Of a DNA stretch of 10,467 nucleotides, positions 1 through 5,740 are shown one piece after another. A program made the position numbers and the translations under genes. The DNA lies in contig JACCXG010000427.1 of assembly GCA_013697225.1 (NCBI GenBank), forward strand, positions 1-10,467. Reading direction: 5' to 3'. Source of the DNA: Acidobacteriota bacterium. GTDB taxonomy: Bacteria; Acidobacteriota; Vicinamibacteria; Vicinamibacterales; 2-12-FULL-66-21. The first letter of the stretch is position 1, and every line of letters starts with the position of its first letter. The notes under the pieces were generated by a model. That model saw nothing but the letters and a program-made list of their open reading frames with translations. It did no database searches and was not told where the DNA came from.

Positions 1-969
1 GAACAACAGGTGGAACACCGCATACGGGGCAAAGGCGAGGACCAGCAGGGCGACGGCCCGCGGCAGATGCCATGCTCCTCGCACAAGCCCGAATGCTGCG
101 AGCGCAACCACAACGATGCCCAGCTCCACCCGCGCCCACGGCCAGATGAACGAGTGAAGGAGCGCGGTGAACGCCAGACGGGGCTCGGGCGTCTTCCACA
201 GCATGACGACACCTGAGAAGTCCTCGCCGGCCTGCGTGCCGAGGGCCGCCAGGTAATCACCGAGCCCGCCGCTGGCCCAGATGAGCGGAACGCCCCAGCC
301 GGTGGCGGCGATGAGGGCGGCCGCAAGGGCGGCGGCACGGTAGCGGAAGGTCACCGTGCCCGGCCACACTAATGCGGCAAGAAACAGCGGCCCCGTCAGA
401 ATCACGGTCTGCGAACGGACGCCCGCGGCAATTCCAACCAGGGCACCGGCAACCATGAGCTGCGCACCAGGGGGCCACTCATGGGGACGTGACCACCGGC
501 TATCCCCGGCGGGTTCACCGCGGGGGAGGCTGCCGATCAGCAGGGCCTGGGCCGCTGCGGCGAATGCCAGACCTGTCATGTCGCTCAGCGGCCGCAGGGC
601 GGTGAACCAGTAGAGCGGCGAGCAGACGGTCACCGCGGTCGCCCACGATGCGACCCGGCTGTCGTTCACGAGTGTCCTGAAGAGCAAGTACAGGATGGGC
701 ACGAGTGCCGCCCCGGCCACCGCGCTCCACACGGCAAGGCCTCGCGGTGCGGCCCCCGCCATCCCGACACCCTCGAACAGTGCCGTGGAGAGGCGTGCGA
801 GGGCGACGAAGACCGGGTAGCCGGGAGGGTGTGGCTGATGCCTGGCCACGTCGAACTCGCGGACTCCGAGGGCGAAGTTGATCGAGTCGATGTCTTCGAG
901 GGTCGGCGGCAGGTACAGCAGGTGTGCGGTGAGGAACAGAAGGGCCAGTCCGGCGATCTGCCTGCGCAC
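1..969 (-). CDS. GT-C family (GT39/PMT-like) membrane glycosyltransferase-like protein, 3'-truncated by the window edge
   Basis: Translating the minus strand from a GTG at 969 gives 323 open codons up to base 1 with no stop, so the C-terminus is outside the window. The protein is strongly hydrophobic: an N-terminal segment around residues 5-21, then roughly 78-98, 108-126, 130-148, 170-204, 209-226, 283-299 and 303-322. After the first helix comes an acidic loop (TLEDIDSINFALG, about 23-35) and then HQPHPPGYPVF (44-54). This layout is typical of GT-C enzymes, which use polyprenyl-phosphate sugars and carry a catalytic Asp in the first extracytoplasmic loop. The acceptor and sugar cannot be told. 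The start lies 4 bases after the larE stop, so the gene is probably co-transcribed and coupled. No strong Shine-Dalgarno is visible and the exact start is uncertain, but the frame is well supported by its membrane pattern. Confidence 0.8.
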   Translation of the reverse strand, partial: MRRQIAGLALLFLTAHLLYLPPTLEDIDSINFALGVREFDVARHQPHPPGYPVFVALARLSTALFEGVGMAGAAPRGLAVWSAVAGAALVPILYLLFRTLVNDSRVASWATAVTVCSPLYWFTALRPLSDMTGLAFAAAAQALLIGSLPRGEPAGDSRWSRPHEWPPGAQLMVAGALVGIAAGVRSQTVILTGPLFLAALVWPGTVTFRYRAAALAAALIAATGWGVPLIWASGGLGDYLAALGTQAGEDFSGVVMLWKTPEPRLAFTALLHSFIWPWARVELGIVVVALAAFGLVRGAWHLPRAVALLVLAFAPYAVFHLLF

Positions 970-973
970 GCGG

Positions 974-1867
974 TCAGACGGGATGCAGGCGAAGAGCGTC
1001 GTTCAGGCTGCCAAGGCGGTAACCGCGCAGGTCGATGGTGACGTGCTGGTACCCGATGGCGCGCAGCTGTGCGTCGATGGCGGCGGCCATCCCGGGCTCG
1101 AGCGCCCGCGGCAGCTCGTCGAGAGCGAGCTCGATCCGCGCCAGGGTCTCCTTGTCGCCGTGGTGCCGCACGCGGCAGACGCGAAACCCGAGCTCCCGCA
1201 GGACGGCCTCAGCCCCCTCGATCATCCGCAGCTTCTCATCCGTCACCTGGCTGAAGTACGGAATGCGTGAGGAGAGGCATGCCGAAGCCGGCTCGTTCCA
1301 CGTCGGCAGCCCCGCACGGCGGGAGAGCTCGCGGATCTCCGCCTTCGTGAGCCCGACCTCGTCGAGAGGACTGCGGACGCCGAACTCCCGCGCCGCCTGA
1401 CGGCCGGGGCGATAGTCCCCGCGATCGTCAGCGTTGCTGCCATCCGCAATGGCCTCGATGCCGCGTGCGCGCGCCAGCGTGGACAGGTGGGTATAGAGCT
1501 CGTGCTTGCAGAAATAGCAGCGATTGGCCGGGTTCGCGCGGTATTCGGGCCGCTCGAGCTCCGCGGTCCGGATGATCTCGTGGTGAAAGCCGAAGTCGGC
1601 CGCCAGACGGAGAGCCAGCTGGCGGTGCCGGTCGGGATAGCTCGGGCTGTCAGCCGTGATGCAGAGCGCCCGTTCGGCGAGGACCGCCGTTGCCGCGTAC
1701 GCCAGATATGCGCTGTCGACCCCGCCGCTATAGGCAATGATGATCGACTGGAATCCATCGAGCAGACGGCGCAAGGCGGCGTCTTTGACCCCGGCACTGG
1801 CGGCCTGCCCCTGACCGGCGGCGACGGCGGGCGGACCCGGCGTCTGGGCCAGCGGCACGGCGCTCAC
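974..1867 (-). CDS. larE: LarE-type ATP-dependent sulfur transferase (PP-loop)
   Basis: 297 residues, close to the family's usual length apart from an Ala-rich N-terminal extension of about 25 residues. The PP-loop ATP-binding motif SGGVDS is at 47-52. NRCYFC gives Cys117 and Cys120, and SACLSSRIPY gives Cys197, which matches the family's sulfur-donor cysteine region. LarE enzymes adenylate a carboxylate of the nickel-pincer nucleotide precursor and replace it with a thiocarboxylate. Classic LarE gives up its own cysteine sulfur; versions with a CxxC plus a third Cys are described as carrying a 4Fe-4S cluster, and this protein has that set. The start is GTG, overlapping the upstream stop as GTGA, so translation is probably coupled to the carrier gene. 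No larA, larB or larC is in the window, so the true substrate may not be the lactate racemase cofactor. Family assignment is firm; substrate is open. Confidence 0.93.
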   Translation of the reverse strand: MSAVPLAQTPGPPAVAAGQGQAASAGVKDAALRRLLDGFQSIIIAYSGGVDSAYLAYAATAVLAERALCITADSPSYPDRHRQLALRLAADFGFHHEIIRTAELERPEYRANPANRCYFCKHELYTHLSTLARARGIEAIADGSNADDRGDYRPGRQAAREFGVRSPLDEVGLTKAEIRELSRRAGLPTWNEPASACLSSRIPYFSQVTDEKLRMIEGAEAVLRELGFRVCRVRHHGDKETLARIELALDELPRALEPGMAAAIDAQLRAIGYQHVTIDLRGYRLGSLNDALRLHPV

Positions 1868-2109
1868 TCGTCCCAGTCCCCGCCTTCGGTTTCTTCGTCC
1901 TCGGTGTCGTCGGCGTCCTCTTCCTCTTCTTCGAGGTCGTCGTCTTCGTCCTCTTCGTCGTCGTCATCCTCGACCGCCTCGAGCTCGACCGGGGACGTGC
2001 TGGTCACTTCGAGATTGGCGCCGCAGTCGGGGCAGCTGATCAAGTCGCCCTTGTCGACGTCGAACTCATCGACTTCGATATCGGCGTCACATTCCGGACA
2101 GGTGGCCAT
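1864..2109 (-). CDS. lysW: LysW/ArgW-like amino-group carrier protein with long acidic tail
   Basis: 81 residues from an ATG at 2109, preceded by AGGAG five bases upstream. An upstream in-frame start would run through the promoter and is not used. The N-terminus is a zinc-ribbon: CPEC (4-7) and CPDC (26-29), followed by GANLEV as in LysW. The C-terminus is GGDWDE, resembling the LysW ending EDWGE, whose last Glu is conjugated to aminoadipate or glutamate through its side-chain carboxylate. Known LysW proteins are about 54 residues; here a nearly pure Asp/Glu stretch (47-75) separates the ribbon from the tip. In the LysW pathways such carriers protect the amino group and present the substrate to enzymes by charge. 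No lysine or arginine biosynthetic genes are adjacent; instead larE overlaps by 4 bases. It is therefore a LysW-family carrier whose cargo is unknown, and the symbol denotes family only. Confidence 0.85.
   Translation of the reverse strand: MATCPECDADIEVDEFDVDKGDLISCPDCGANLEVTSTSPVELEAVEDDDDEEDEDDDLEEEEEDADDTEDEETEGGDWDE
1885..1971 (-). repeat. Low-complexity GAN trinucleotide tract encoding the acidic tail of the carrier
   Basis: On the coding strand almost every codon is GAC, GAT, GAG or GAA, giving residues 47-75 of the LysW-like protein as nearly all Asp/Glu. It is a degenerate trinucleotide repeat rather than a perfect microsatellite; the mix of codons suggests selection on the protein's charge rather than recent slippage. 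Length could still vary between strains. Confidence 0.8.
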
Positions 2110-2187
2110 ACATGCTCCTGGCGGGGCGCGCCTCGCCGGGTGTGACCAGCACACGCGCGCGTCCCACGATTCGCGTAAAGAGTTCGA

Positions 2188-2217
2188 ATTATAGCGAGAA
2201 CCTGATAGATTCCGCAA
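2188..2217 (-). promoter_or_regulatory. Sigma-70-type promoter of the lysW-larE operon
   Basis: Reading the minus strand, a -35 box TTGCGG (2217-2212) is followed by an 18-base spacer and a perfect -10 box TATAAT (2193-2188). Transcription would start near 2181, leaving a leader of about 70 bases before the ATG at 2109. The leader contains a small inverted repeat, GTGTG-CTGGT-CACAC (about 2155-2141), too short to call a regulator. No activator or repressor site is recognised. Confidence 0.65.
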
Positions 2218-2258
2218 CGGAGCTGACGCCGATTCGAGGGGAGCCGCCAGAGACTCGC

Positions 2259-2987
2259 GTGGCGCCAACCACCATCACCGTGCCACCGAACAAGACCGTC
2301 ATTGTCGCCGACGACACCGCCTTCGTCCGCGATCGCTTTGCCACAGCCCTGCTGAGCGCCGGGCACGTTGCGGTCACCGTCGAGAGCGCCCCCGAGCTGC
2401 TGGAACGGGTACGCGCTGATTTCCCCCGCATCGACCTGATCGTACTCGATCTGCGACTCCCCAGAGCCGACGGCGTCGATCTCGTACGGGCGATCCGGAA
2501 GATCGATCAGGGGCAGCTTCCGATCCTGGTGTTCAGCGGGACGATTGCCACCTCGGAGGAAGTCCGCCAGCTGGCCGGGCTGGGAGTCGCCGGCTACGTG
2601 AACGAGTACAGTGCCGTCCAGCACATCCTTCCGGCGCTGGCGCCGCACCTTTTCCCGGACAACTTCAACCGGCGCGGCAGCCCCAGGGTCTTACTCGGGA
2701 TTGCGGTGGCGTACCGGTTCGGCAACACGATTGCGGCGGCCCTCACTCTCAACATCAGCAAAGGCGGGCTCGCGATCCGCACGATGAGCCCTCTCCAGAG
2801 CGGCTCGAAGGTGCGTGTCAGATTCAGGCTGCCCGGGTCGAAGAAGGACACCGAAGGGGAATGCCGCATCGCCTGGACCGACCGTCGTGTCGGGATGGGC
2901 CTGCAGTTCGAGAAGGTGGACTCCGCCGATCAGTCCGCGATCGACGAGTTCATCGACCAGCACTTCTTCAGCAACAGGAAAGCCTGA
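2259..2987 (+). CDS. Receiver domain-PilZ fusion, probable cyclic-di-GMP effector
   Basis: About 242 residues from a GTG at 2259. The open frame extends upstream to 2112, but that part overlaps the divergent lysW promoter and looks non-coding; a GTG at 2280 is the other option. Residues about 12-130 are a CheY-like receiver: acidic pair D18-D19, phospho-acceptor D64 in IVLDLRLP, and Ser93 in VFSGT. The usual Lys after strand five is replaced by Glu116 in GYVNEY, so normal phosphorylation switching may be altered. Residues about 136-235 are a PilZ domain with both cyclic-di-GMP motifs: RGSPR (139-143) and NISKGG (165-170). No DNA-binding or enzymatic output domain follows, so it probably acts by binding a partner protein. 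It stands alone, divergent from lysW and convergent with the metal ATPase gene, and no cognate kinase is nearby. Confidence 0.85.
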   Translation: MAPTTITVPPNKTVIVADDTAFVRDRFATALLSAGHVAVTVESAPELLERVRADFPRIDLIVLDLRLPRADGVDLVRAIRKIDQGQLPILVFSGTIATSEEVRQLAGLGVAGYVNEYSAVQHILPALAPHLFPDNFNRRGSPRVLLGIAVAYRFGNTIAAALTLNISKGGLAIRTMSPLQSGSKVRVRFRLPGSKKDTEGECRIAWTDRRVGMGLQFEKVDSADQSAIDEFIDQHFFSNRKA

Positions 2988-3012
2988 GCAGCTACTCCCG
3001 GAGCAGCCTCAG
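2984..3012. terminator. Possible bidirectional hairpin terminator between convergent genes
   Basis: On the plus strand CTGAG (2984-2988) and CTCAG (3008-3012) bracket GCTACT (2991-2996) and AGCAGC (3002-3007) around a 5-base loop. On the minus-strand transcript the inner stem pairs fully with one G-U wobble, with a two-base bulge before the outer stem; the plus-strand transcript has one A-C mismatch. There is no clear U-tract. The hairpin covers both stop codons, which lie only 4 bases apart. Confidence 0.35.
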
Positions 3013-5115
3013 CGCATTCGCAATGACGATGAGGGAGGCGCCCATGTCGGCGAGCACCGCCATCCAGAGCGTCGCCAGCCCCAGGAACGCGAGGACCAGG
3101 AACGCGGCCTTCATGCCCAGCGAGAAGCCGATGTTTACCCGGATATTGCGCGTGGCCGCGCGGCTCAGACGGATGGCGAAGGGGATCTTCACCAGCTCGT
3201 CGGCCATCAGCGCGACATCCGCTGTTTCAAGCGCAGCGTCGGTGCCCACCACGCCCATGGCAATGCCCACGTCGGCCGTCGCCAGCGCCGGCGCGTCGTT
3301 TACCCCGTCCCCCACCATCGCGATGGCGCCGTAGCGCAGGCGCAGCTCCTTGACGGCAGCCACCTTGTCCTCCGGCAGGAGCGACGCGCGGTAGTCGGAA
3401 ATCCCCAGAGCGGAGGCGAGCCCTCTGGCGGACACCTCATGATCTCCTGTGAGCAGCACGACGTGCTCGACACCCTGCTGCCGGATCATGTCGACGACGG
3501 CCCGGGCGGCGTCCCGCGTCGCGTCGGCGACGCCGATCAAGCCGACCGTCTCGTCCCCGAGCGCAACCATCACCGCGCTCGAGCCGCCTGCCGCCATCGT
3601 GTCGAGCCCCGCGTGGGCCCGGGCGGAGCACAAGCCGCGCTCCTCGAACAACCGGTGATTGCCGACGACGACTCGCTCGGCGCCCACGAACCCCTCCGCG
3701 CCCATCCCCGGCAGGGCCTGGAAGCCCGTCACCGGGCTAATCGGCACCCCCTCCGCCTGTGCGTGTGCGACGATGGCCCGGCCGATTGGATGTTCCGATC
3801 TGGACTCGAGCGATGCCGCGAGCCGCAGGACGTCAGGGCCGCCTAGCCCCCCGGTGGACGTAACATCAGTCACCTGGAGCCTGCCGCTGGTGAGCGTACC
3901 CGTCTTGTCGAACGCGACGCAGCGCACCGCCGCCAGCCGTTCCAGGCGCGCCCCCCCTTTGATCAGCACACCCTTCCGTGCGGCCGCGGCGAGCGCGGAG
4001 ACGATCGACACAGGCGTGGAGATGACCAGCGCGCAGGGGCACGAGATCACCAGCAGTACGAGCGATCGATAAACCCAGTCGCTCCACTCACCGCCGAAGA
4101 GCAGCGGGGCGGCGGTGGCGACGAGCACCGCCAGCGCCAGGACGATTGGCGTATAGATGCGGGCGAAGCGTTCCACGAATGTCTGGCTCGGTGCGCGCTG
4201 GGCCTGCGCGTCCTCTACCAGGTGCACGATGCGCGCGAGCGTCGAGTCGCGGGAAAGCCTTGTGACGTCGATCTCCAGCGCGCCACGGCCGTTGATAGTC
4301 CCGGCAAATACCTCGTCACCTGGTCCCTTCTCGGCCGGCAGCGACTCCCCGGTGACGGGCGCCTGGTTGACGTGACTGTCGCCTGTGCGGACTCGGCCAT
4401 CGAGCGGTATCTTCTCGCCCGGACGGACCACGATCAGATCCCAGATGCGCACCTCGTCCACCGGAATTCGCACGTCATCCCCGCCCCGGCGGACCAGCGC
4501 CTCCGACGGCGCCAGATCCATCAGCGCCCGGATCGCTCCCCTGGCTCGATCCATCGCCCGCGTCTCCAGCAGCTGCGCGAGCGCGAAAAGAAAGACCACC
4601 GATGCCCCTTCCGCCCACTCCCCCAGGAGCATCGCACCGGCGACCGCCACGAGCATCAGGACGTTGATGTCGAGCACGCGCGCTCGCAGCGAGGCCCAGG
4701 CTCGCCGGCCGGTATGTATCCCCCCGATGGCAATCGACACGGCGAGCGGCACCCAGGCATACGGCTGGAAGGCAGGCGTGAGATGCGCGACAAGACCTGC
4801 CGCCAGTGCGAGGCCGGATCCCCACACCAGGCGGGCCCGCAGGCTCGAGGCCGCGGACGTCCGCGGCTCCTCGTGCTCGAGCCATGCACGCATGCCCGTC
4901 TGCGCGACGGCCTCCGAGATGCGGGAGGTCGTCAGCCGTGCGGCGTCGTACTTGACCCGGACGCGCTGCCCCAACACATCTGCATCGAGCGACTCGAGAC
5001 CGGAGAGCCGCGACAGGGTGCGCTCGAGGATCGCCACCTCTTCGTGGCAGTCCATCCCCTCGACCCGGAAGACCGATTCGGCGTGCAGCTCACAAACGGG
5101 ACACGCGGCGGCCAT
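2992..5115 (-). CDS. zntA: P1B-type Zn2+/Cd2+/Pb2+-exporting ATPase
   Basis: 707 residues, full length for the family. An N-terminal metal-binding domain covers about 10-80, with CPVC (5-8) and GMDCHEE (20-26); the usual second Cys of GMDCxxC is absent. The membrane part and catalytic core follow in order: TGES in the actuator (255-258), the transmembrane metal site CPC (359-361), the phosphorylated Asp403 in DKTGT, the HP pair of the nucleotide domain (442-443), and GDGVND (602-607). Lys669 in the seventh helix and Asp690 in ADMGAS of the eighth match the Zn/Cd/Pb group, and copper-pump signatures are lacking. It pumps the ions out of the cytoplasm using ATP. The gene starts 2 bases after the sensor gene, with GGGAG six bases before the ATG, so both are one operon. 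The exact metal preference cannot be read. Confidence 0.95.
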   Translation of the reverse strand: MAAACPVCELHAESVFRVEGMDCHEEVAILERTLSRLSGLESLDADVLGQRVRVKYDAARLTTSRISEAVAQTGMRAWLEHEEPRTSAASSLRARLVWGSGLALAAGLVAHLTPAFQPYAWVPLAVSIAIGGIHTGRRAWASLRARVLDINVLMLVAVAGAMLLGEWAEGASVVFLFALAQLLETRAMDRARGAIRALMDLAPSEALVRRGGDDVRIPVDEVRIWDLIVVRPGEKIPLDGRVRTGDSHVNQAPVTGESLPAEKGPGDEVFAGTINGRGALEIDVTRLSRDSTLARIVHLVEDAQAQRAPSQTFVERFARIYTPIVLALAVLVATAAPLLFGGEWSDWVYRSLVLLVISCPCALVISTPVSIVSALAAAARKGVLIKGGARLERLAAVRCVAFDKTGTLTSGRLQVTDVTSTGGLGGPDVLRLAASLESRSEHPIGRAIVAHAQAEGVPISPVTGFQALPGMGAEGFVGAERVVVGNHRLFEERGLCSARAHAGLDTMAAGGSSAVMVALGDETVGLIGVADATRDAARAVVDMIRQQGVEHVVLLTGDHEVSARGLASALGISDYRASLLPEDKVAAVKELRLRYGAIAMVGDGVNDAPALATADVGIAMGVVGTDAALETADVALMADELVKIPFAIRLSRAATRNIRVNIGFSLGMKAAFLVLAFLGLATLWMAVLADMGASLIVIANALRLLRE

Positions 5116-5117
5116 CG

Positions 5118-5528
5118 TCAGCTCCCTGCCTCGACGAGGTGAGGCTCGTGGACGGGCGCACCTGCAGTTTCCTGAACGTGGCTGGCGGAGAGCTTCAGCA
5201 GTTCCACGATGTGCTGATCGTCGAGGGTGTAGAACACCTGCCGGCCTGCCCGCCGCGGCCGCACGAGGCGCATGCCCCGCAGGAGCCGCAGCTGGTGGGA
5301 CGCCGCGGATTCACTGATGCTCACCAGCCCCGCGATATCGCATACGCACAGCTCGCCGCCGGCAAGCGCGTCGAGGATCCGCACGCGGGTCGGATCGCCC
5401 AGCACCCGGAAGGTCTCTGCAATGGCTTCAACGATTGCTCCCGTCAACCGCCGCCGCCGCCGCGCGGCTCCGGCATGGGGACTGAGGTGCGATGGTTCAC
5501 AGGAACGTCTCATGGCTGAATCAAACAT
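5118..5528 (-). CDS. ArsR/SmtB-family metal-sensing repressor
   Basis: 136 residues with a winged-helix DNA-binding domain: FRVLGDPTRVRILDAL (40-55) and the recognition helix around SESAASHQLRLL (72-83). The C-terminal helix carries Asp104, His106, His117 and Glu120 (DxH-x10-HxxE), the spacing of the alpha-5 zinc site of SmtB, ZiaR and CzrA. The protein also has GELCVCD (58-64), with Cys61 and Cys63, like the alpha-3 site of ArsR-type sensors. In this family metal binding releases DNA, so the protein should repress its own operon until Zn or a related ion rises. It directly precedes the efflux ATPase gene. The ATG at 5528 has no clear Shine-Dalgarno; Met6 (5513) is an alternative start. The Arg-rich stretch at 23-27 precedes the conserved core. 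Zn/Cd sensing is a strong inference from residues and partner. Confidence 0.93.
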   Translation of the reverse strand: MFDSAMRRSCEPSHLSPHAGAARRRRRLTGAIVEAIAETFRVLGDPTRVRILDALAGGELCVCDIAGLVSISESAASHQLRLLRGMRLVRPRRAGRQVFYTLDDQHIVELLKLSASHVQETAGAPVHEPHLVEAGS

Positions 5529-5546
5529 ATGAGCGAGTGTTCATAT
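5527..5546. promoter_or_regulatory. Probable ArsR-family operator dyad
   Basis: ATATGA and TCATAT form a perfect 6-base inverted repeat with an 8-base centre. It sits in an AT-rich island and contains TGAACA on the minus strand, which resembles the half-sites of SmtB-family operators. It covers the predicted transcription start and the sensor's start codon, well placed for autorepression. A looser overlapping repeat (TGAACA with TGTTTGA) extends the dyad to about 5521. Confidence 0.6.
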
Positions 5547-5548
5547 AT

Positions 5549-5577
5549 AGAATACGACAGGGGTCTCGTTCCGGCAA
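5549..5577 (-). promoter_or_regulatory. Promoter of the metal-sensor/ATPase operon
   Basis: Minus strand -35 box TTGCCG (5577-5572), a 17-base spacer, and -10 box TATTCT (5554-5549), with a second TA-rich option TATATA just downstream. Transcription would begin near 5542, inside the operator, leaving a short leader of about 15 bases before the ATG. Confidence 0.55.
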
Positions 5578-5583
5578 TCCGTC

Positions 5584-5612
5584 TTGACCGTTTTCCCACG
5601 TCTCAGTACTAT
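5584..5612 (+). promoter_or_regulatory. Promoter of the Gld-type ABC operon
   Basis: Plus strand -35 box TTGACC (5584-5589), a 17-base spacer and -10 box TACTAT (5607-5612), lying in a locally AT-rich stretch. The start would be near 5619, giving a leader of about 120 bases before the gldA GTG. The -35 boxes of this promoter and of the divergent sensor promoter are only 6 bases apart. Confidence 0.6.
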
Positions 5613-5740
5613 GAAAATCTTGTAATCGGCTGTCCTCCTACACCTTACGTGCCCGGAGTCGAGCGTGCCGACGCTGCCGGCCGGTCGTGCCCCGCGCCAT
5701 TTGAGACGGCCGGCGCGCCGCAGCTCTGCTGGAGAGGTTT

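Noticed and set aside
2141..2155. Small inverted repeat GTGTG/CACAC in the lysW leader as a possible riboswitch
   Set aside because: Only a 5-base stem with no conserved aptamer features or competing terminator.
1487..2194. Ser-rich 235-codon plus-strand frame
   Set aside because: It is the antisense of larE and of the acidic codon tract of the carrier gene; the Ser run is simply the complement of GAN codons.
2112..2258. N-terminal extension of the receiver-PilZ protein to 2112
   Set aside because: It has no domain character and overlaps the divergent promoter; the receiver fold begins only after about 2290.
2110..2268. N-terminal extension of the carrier protein to 2268
   Set aside because: It would translate across the TATAAT promoter, and the zinc-ribbon with its own AGGAG starts at 2109.
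2815..3846. Long plus-strand frame of 343 codons opposite the ATPase gene
   Set aside because: It is antisense to conserved catalytic motifs (including GDGVND and the HP pair) and has the Arg/His/Gln-rich composition of GC-rich shadow frames.
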